Assembly: GCA_023441055.1 (NCBI GenBank)
Contig: JAEZQY010000004.1
Span: 26,221 to 90,220 of the forward strand
DNA from: Bacillota bacterium
GTDB lineage: Bacteria; Bacillota; Bacilli; Paenibacillales; UBA4045
Direction of reading: 5' to 3'
DNA length: 64,000 nucleotides
How positions within the stretch are numbered: the stretch's first letter is position 1; the number at the start of each line of letters is the position of its first letter. This document shows, in pieces, positions 60,174 through 64,000 of this stretch. The notes beneath the pieces were generated by a model. It saw only the letters and a list, made by a program, of their open reading frames with translations, was not told the origin of the DNA and did no database searches. A program made the position numbers and the translations under genes.

Positions 60174-61952
60174 ATGGAAGTATTGAAGCAATTGAGAGCC
60201 TATTACCGACAGGAACGCTGGCTGCTAATTCTATCGATTAGTTGTCTGGCACTCACCACCGCAACAGGTCTTATTTATCCATTCCTCGCAAGCTACCTGA
60301 TCGACGAGATCATACGTCCGAGAGAATTCGATAAGGTGCCGATTGTTGCCTTGCTTGTGTTCGCCGCTATCGCGGTGAAGGCTGTGTTCCAGTTCTTACA
60401 CGGTTTCACTGGAGGACGGCTAGGCAACAACGTCGCGCGTAACCTGCGCAACGCATTATATCGGAAGCTGCAGTATCTGTCCTTCCAGTACTATGACAAG
60501 GCCAAGACAGGGGATCTGATGTCCAGATTGACAGCGGATCTCGAAGGGGTCAGACAATTCATCGGTTTCGGCTTCGCGCAATTCCTGAATATGTTCTTCA
60601 TGGTCGGCTTCGGTGCCGCGATGATGTTCACCATTCACTGGCAATTAACCTTGCTGACGCTGGTAACAATGCCGATTCTGGCGCTCACAGCCATTCGATT
60701 CGAGCGCCGTATCCATCCGCAATTCCAGCAGATGCGGCAGGCGATGAGTAATCTGACTACGGCTGTTCAGGAGAATATCACCGGTGTGCGTACGGTGAAG
60801 TCCTTCGCGCGCGAGCCGTTCGAGGTTGAGAAGTTTGGTGTTCGCAGCACAGATTATAAGGACAATCAGATTCGCGTCGCATTGATCTTCGCGAAGTTCT
60901 TCCCGCTAATGGAGATATTGGCTGCATTCTGTGTAGTGATGCTGCTGTTCTTCGGCGGTTATCTCGTTATTCATGAATCCATTACACTAGGTGAGCTTGT
61001 AGCTTTCAACAGCTTGATCTGGTTCGTTATTGGACCAATGTGGGGAATTGGATTCCATATCAATCAATATACGCAAGCCAAGGCATCTGGTGAGCGTGTG
61101 CTAGAGGTTCTGAATCATTATGTACACGTCAAGGATAAGGAGAACGCGAAGAAGCTGGACACCAGCAAGGTTAGGGGACATGTTCAATTTCATTCGGTCA
61201 CCTTCCAATATCCAGACGCAGAAACTGCGCTTGTAGACTTCAATCTGGATGCCAAGCCCGGATCGGTCATCGGAATGCTGGGCGGCACAGGGTCGGGCAA
61301 ATCGACTGTTATTCAGCTCTTGCTTCGCGCCTATAACGTGAGGGAGGGGATGGTCACACTGGACGGCTTGGATCTGCAGGATATCGAGATCGAAAGTCTG
61401 CGCAGACAGATTGCGCTCATCTTCCAGGAGACCTTCCTGTTCTCGTCCACCATTCGCAATAATATCTCGTATGGGATAAAGGATGCGACGATGGAGCAGA
61501 TCATTCATGCTGCTAAGCTGGCCAAGGCTCATGATTTCATCATGGAGCTGCCGCTCGGCTATGATACCATAGTTGGCGAACGCGGAATGGGGCTCTCGGG
61601 TGGGCAGAAGCAACGGATTGCGATCGCGCGGGCGCTGATCGTAAACCCGCGTATTCTCATTCTAGACGATGCGACCAGCGCGGTGGACATGGAGACTGAG
61701 CATGAGATTCAGCTTGGCTTAAGGGAGATGATGGAGGGGAGAACGACCTTCATTATCGCGCATCGGATCTCTTCATTAAAGCATGCAGACGAGATTATTG
61801 TGCTTGATCAGGGGAAGGTCATAGAGCGTGGTACCCATAAGGAGCTGCTGCAGCTCAAGGGTCATTATTATCAGACTTATACGAATCAATATGCCGACCA
61901 TCCTGCTACGGGAACGCAGGGAACAGACTCATCGATGGAGGTGATCGGATGA
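60174..61952 (+). CDS. ABC exporter half-transporter, subunit with degenerate catalytic site
   Basis: A 592-residue type IV ABC half-exporter: six membrane helices (about 15-320) then a nucleotide-binding domain (about 345-575). Walker A GGTGSGKST and signature LSGGQKQ are normal, but Walker B reads ILILDDATS, with Asp in place of the catalytic Glu. This is the pattern of the non-hydrolysing partner in heterodimeric exporters such as BmrCD. The ATG at 60174 follows GGGAGGAA. It overlaps the next gene by four bases. The substrate is unknown; multidrug or lipid-linked export is typical of the family. Confidence 0.92.
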   Translation: MEVLKQLRAYYRQERWLLILSISCLALTTATGLIYPFLASYLIDEIIRPREFDKVPIVALLVFAAIAVKAVFQFLHGFTGGRLGNNVARNLRNALYRKLQYLSFQYYDKAKTGDLMSRLTADLEGVRQFIGFGFAQFLNMFFMVGFGAAMMFTIHWQLTLLTLVTMPILALTAIRFERRIHPQFQQMRQAMSNLTTAVQENITGVRTVKSFAREPFEVEKFGVRSTDYKDNQIRVALIFAKFFPLMEILAAFCVVMLLFFGGYLVIHESITLGELVAFNSLIWFVIGPMWGIGFHINQYTQAKASGERVLEVLNHYVHVKDKENAKKLDTSKVRGHVQFHSVTFQYPDAETALVDFNLDAKPGSVIGMLGGTGSGKSTVIQLLLRAYNVREGMVTLDGLDLQDIEIESLRRQIALIFQETFLFSSTIRNNISYGIKDATMEQIIHAAKLAKAHDFIMELPLGYDTIVGERGMGLSGGQKQRIAIARALIVNPRILILDDATSAVDMETEHEIQLGLREMMEGRTTFIIAHRISSLKHADEIIVLDQGKVIERGTHKELLQLKGHYYQTYTNQYADHPATGTQGTDSSMEVIG

Positions 61953-63799
61953 GCGCGAAGAGAACTAGAGAGCAAGCAGGTCAATCCGCCGCTAAGCATA
62001 GTGAACGATTTGTTTATGTCGATGACGATGTAATCGAGAAGCCGTTTGATTGGGCAGTAATGAGACGACTGTTCGATTACCTGAAGCCGTATAAGGGTCA
62101 ATTAACGCCAGTCGTGATTCTCATGCTGCTGGGTGCGGCAATCAAGCTTTCCGTTCCATTCCTGATCAGTATTGCAATCGACCGAGTCATTGATCCGGAC
62201 AATGGCAGCGGAGAGATTCCCTTCCTAGCGATCTATGCGGGAACCGTGTTAGCCTTGTACATTTTACAATTATTCATAAACCGTGTTCGCATTCAGATCA
62301 CGAATGTGATCGGTCAGAAGGTCATTCATGACTTGCGCAGCCAATTATTCGGACATATCCAGCAGCTGTCGTTCCGCTTCTTCGATAAGCGGCCGGCTGG
62401 ATCTGTGCTAGTGCGTGTTACAAATGATGTGAATTCGCTGCAGGATCTGTTTACGAATGGTGTAGTTAATATCCTCATCGACTTCGTCCAGCTGTTCGGT
62501 ATCGTGATTGTACTGCTGGTGCTTAATCTGAAGCTGGGACTTGCCGTTATGGTGACGGTTCCGCTGATGTTCCTCGTGTCCGGCACGCTGCGCAAGCGTA
62601 TCCGCAGAGCCTGGCAAGAAGTACGGATGAAGCAGTCTCGGATTAACTCGCACCTGAATGAGAGCATCCAGGGCATTCGAGTTACACAAGCTTATTCACA
62701 AGAGAAGGAGAACATTGCGTTCTTCAGCGAGATGAATGAGAGCAATAAGCGGTCGTGGGATATCGCGTCCGGCTTGAATCAGACCTTCACGCCGTTGTTA
62801 GATATTACGGGCGGGATCGGCTATGTTATTCTATTCTGGTATGGGGCCAATCTAATTGCTAATGGTGAGTTGACGATCGGTCTGTTCGTCGCGTTCGCGA
62901 CTTATATTGGTCAATTCTGGGAGCCCATAAACCGGCTCGGTCAGCAGTACTCCCAGCTTCTGATTGCTATGGCTTCGTCGGAGCGCATCTTCGAATTTCT
63001 CGATGAGGTTCCAAATGTCGGTGAAAAAAGCGATGCCCGTGAATTGCCGGTCATTAAGGGCGACATCACCTTCGAGAACATTATATTCGAATATGAGAAG
63101 GACAGACCGGCGCTTAAGGGAATTAATCTAGAGGTGAAGGCGGGGCAATCCATTGCTCTTGTCGGCCATACCGGATCAGGTAAGAGCACGATCATCAATC
63201 TGCTCAGTCGCTTCTACGATCCTGTAAGCGGGCGCTGCCTGGTGGATGGCTATGATCTGAGAGACGTTACGATTCACAGTCTCCGCTCACAGATCGGCAT
63301 TGTGCTTCAGGATACCTTCATCTTCTCCGGTTCCATTCGCGACAATATTCGCTTCGGACGGCTTGATGCAACCAATGAGGAGATCGAAGCAGCGGCTCGC
63401 GCAGTCAACGCGCATGACTTTATCGTCAAGCTGAGGAATGGCTATGACACGCAAGTAGAGGAGCGGGGCAACGCGCTGTCCATGGGGCAGAGGCAGCTGC
63501 TGTCCTTCGCTCGCGCCTTGCTGGCTGATCCTCGCATTCTGATTCTAGATGAAGCGACCGCAAGTATCGATACGGACACCGAGATTAAGATCCAACAAGC
63601 ACTCAAGGTGCTCCTGGAGGGCAGAACATCATTCATAATTGCGCACCGATTGTCTACAATTCGCCACTCCGATCGGATTGTAGTGCTGGACCATGGTAGA
63701 ATTATGGAGCAGGGAACACATGCTGAGTTGATTGAGGCCAAGGGCATCTATAACGGTTTAATCGAGGCGCAATACCGCTTCTTGGAGGAAGTCGGCTAA
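61949..63799 (+). CDS. ABC exporter half-transporter, subunit with consensus catalytic site
   Basis: A 616-residue half-exporter with a 45-residue polar N-terminal extension, six membrane helices (about 50-345) and a nucleotide-binding domain (about 370-600). Walker A is GHTGSGKST and Walker B ILILDEATA has the catalytic Glu, but the signature reads LSMGQRQ rather than LSGGQ. Together with the Asp in the partner, one composite ATP site would be degenerate and one active. It is translationally coupled to the preceding subunit and followed by a terminator. Confidence 0.92.
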   Translation: MSAKRTREQAGQSAAKHSERFVYVDDDVIEKPFDWAVMRRLFDYLKPYKGQLTPVVILMLLGAAIKLSVPFLISIAIDRVIDPDNGSGEIPFLAIYAGTVLALYILQLFINRVRIQITNVIGQKVIHDLRSQLFGHIQQLSFRFFDKRPAGSVLVRVTNDVNSLQDLFTNGVVNILIDFVQLFGIVIVLLVLNLKLGLAVMVTVPLMFLVSGTLRKRIRRAWQEVRMKQSRINSHLNESIQGIRVTQAYSQEKENIAFFSEMNESNKRSWDIASGLNQTFTPLLDITGGIGYVILFWYGANLIANGELTIGLFVAFATYIGQFWEPINRLGQQYSQLLIAMASSERIFEFLDEVPNVGEKSDARELPVIKGDITFENIIFEYEKDRPALKGINLEVKAGQSIALVGHTGSGKSTIINLLSRFYDPVSGRCLVDGYDLRDVTIHSLRSQIGIVLQDTFIFSGSIRDNIRFGRLDATNEEIEAAARAVNAHDFIVKLRNGYDTQVEERGNALSMGQRQLLSFARALLADPRILILDEATASIDTDTEIKIQQALKVLLEGRTSFIIAHRLSTIRHSDRIVVLDHGRIMEQGTHAELIEAKGIYNGLIEAQYRFLEEVG

Positions 63800-63828
63800 A
63801 CACGATATCGCAATATATCGCAAGTCTG

Positions 63829-63875
63829 CACCCGTCCGGTCCGCTCAATCTGAGCAGATCGGACGGGTGTTCGTT
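63829..63875 (+). terminator. Terminator of the ABC exporter operon
   Basis: CACCCGTCCG (63829-63838) pairs with CGGACGGGTG (63860-63869), with an inner CTCA/TGAG stem; TTCGTT follows. Confidence 0.7.
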
Positions 63876-63877
63876 AA

Positions 63878-64000
63878 TATATAAGACTTTATAAGTTTTC
63901 AACTTAAAGGTGCTTATATATCGACGATAAAACGGAAACGCCCTTGCTTACGAAGTAGTTTGCTACGCAAACTTGGAGGACGGCAGAGCCGTTTATCTGG
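63878..64000 (+). repeat. Dispersed structured repeat, copy 2
   Basis: The left module is almost identical to copy 1 (TATATAAG 63878-63885, CTTATATA 63913-63920), with one extra T inside. The right module keeps AAACGG (63930-63935), CCGTTT (63989-63994) and the terminal ATCTGG, which is at the window edge. The core between them is longer and unrelated to copy 1 apart from the first bases; it contains its own AGTTTG/CAAACT and ACGGC/GCCGT hairpins. Confidence 0.85.

Overview
The window looks like a chromosomal stretch from an endospore-forming member of the Paenibacillaceae (Paenibacillus or a close relative). The reasons are the Bacillales gene order ypiF-qcrABC-ypjA-ypjB, then mazG-dapB-mgsA-bshB1-bshA-cca-birA-panBCD-dinG, and asnS-dnaD; bacillithiol synthesis genes; a spore germinant-receptor operon and a YpjB-type sporulation gene; an S-layer-homology protein; and the strong AGGAGG-type ribosome sites. 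Genus is inference; no rRNA gene, tRNA gene, CRISPR array, prophage or intact insertion sequence was seen.

Layout. 1-1,650: a consensus promoter with a short transcript ending in a terminator (candidate small RNA), then an ECF sigma/anti-sigma pair. 1,728-7,698: an unrecognised 376-residue protein, a gamma-carbonic anhydrase, YpiF, the menaquinol:cytochrome c reductase genes qcrABC, ypjA and ypjB. 7,752-15,129: an inverted YitT-type gene, MazG-like protein, TPR protein, then lysine, methylglyoxal, bacillithiol, tRNA-CCA and biotin-ligase/repressor genes. 15,130-20,654: a structured leader with an intrinsic terminator ahead of panBCD, then dinG. 20,657-29,462: the redox repressor rex, an MTA/SAH deaminase, a TseB-like gene, an FtsH-like protease operon behind a large inverted repeat, hbd-ackA, asnS and dnaD. 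29,654-35,352: a modular GH26 protein with no visible signal peptide, and a gerB-gerA-gerC germination operon. 35,384-45,725: a minus-strand proB-proA-proC-mtnW-mtnX-mtnB operon, fabV, mtnE, a sugar-nucleotide epimerase-like gene and mtnU, so most of one methionine-salvage route is here in two blocks. 45,858-48,852: a second ECF sigma operon with an anti-sigma factor and two membrane proteins, one an internal triplication. 48,837-52,184: a LysR regulator divergent from leuCD, with long direct repeats and a perfect Fur-type 7-1-7 box between them. 52,424-64,000: a large S-layer-homology protein, nth, a small unknown gene, a two-headed dynamin and a heterodimeric ABC exporter, the last two bracketed by copies of a structured dispersed repeat.

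Working together: NAD/NADH sensing (Rex), quinol oxidation (QcrABC), iron-sulfur enzymes (LeuCD, Nth, probably DinG) and a Fur-type site point to redox and iron control. Sulfur is recycled by MtaD, MtnW, MtnX, MtnB, MtnE and MtnU; mtnA and mtnK are not in the window. Cell-envelope functions are represented by two ECF systems, the SLH protein, the TseB-like protein, the FtsH paralogue and the dynamin. The least explained items are the dispersed variable-hairpin repeat, the short RNA at the left end, the inverted-repeat operator ahead of the FtsH paralogue, the panB leader, the lysR-leuC intergenic region and the triplicated PGxGH membrane protein.
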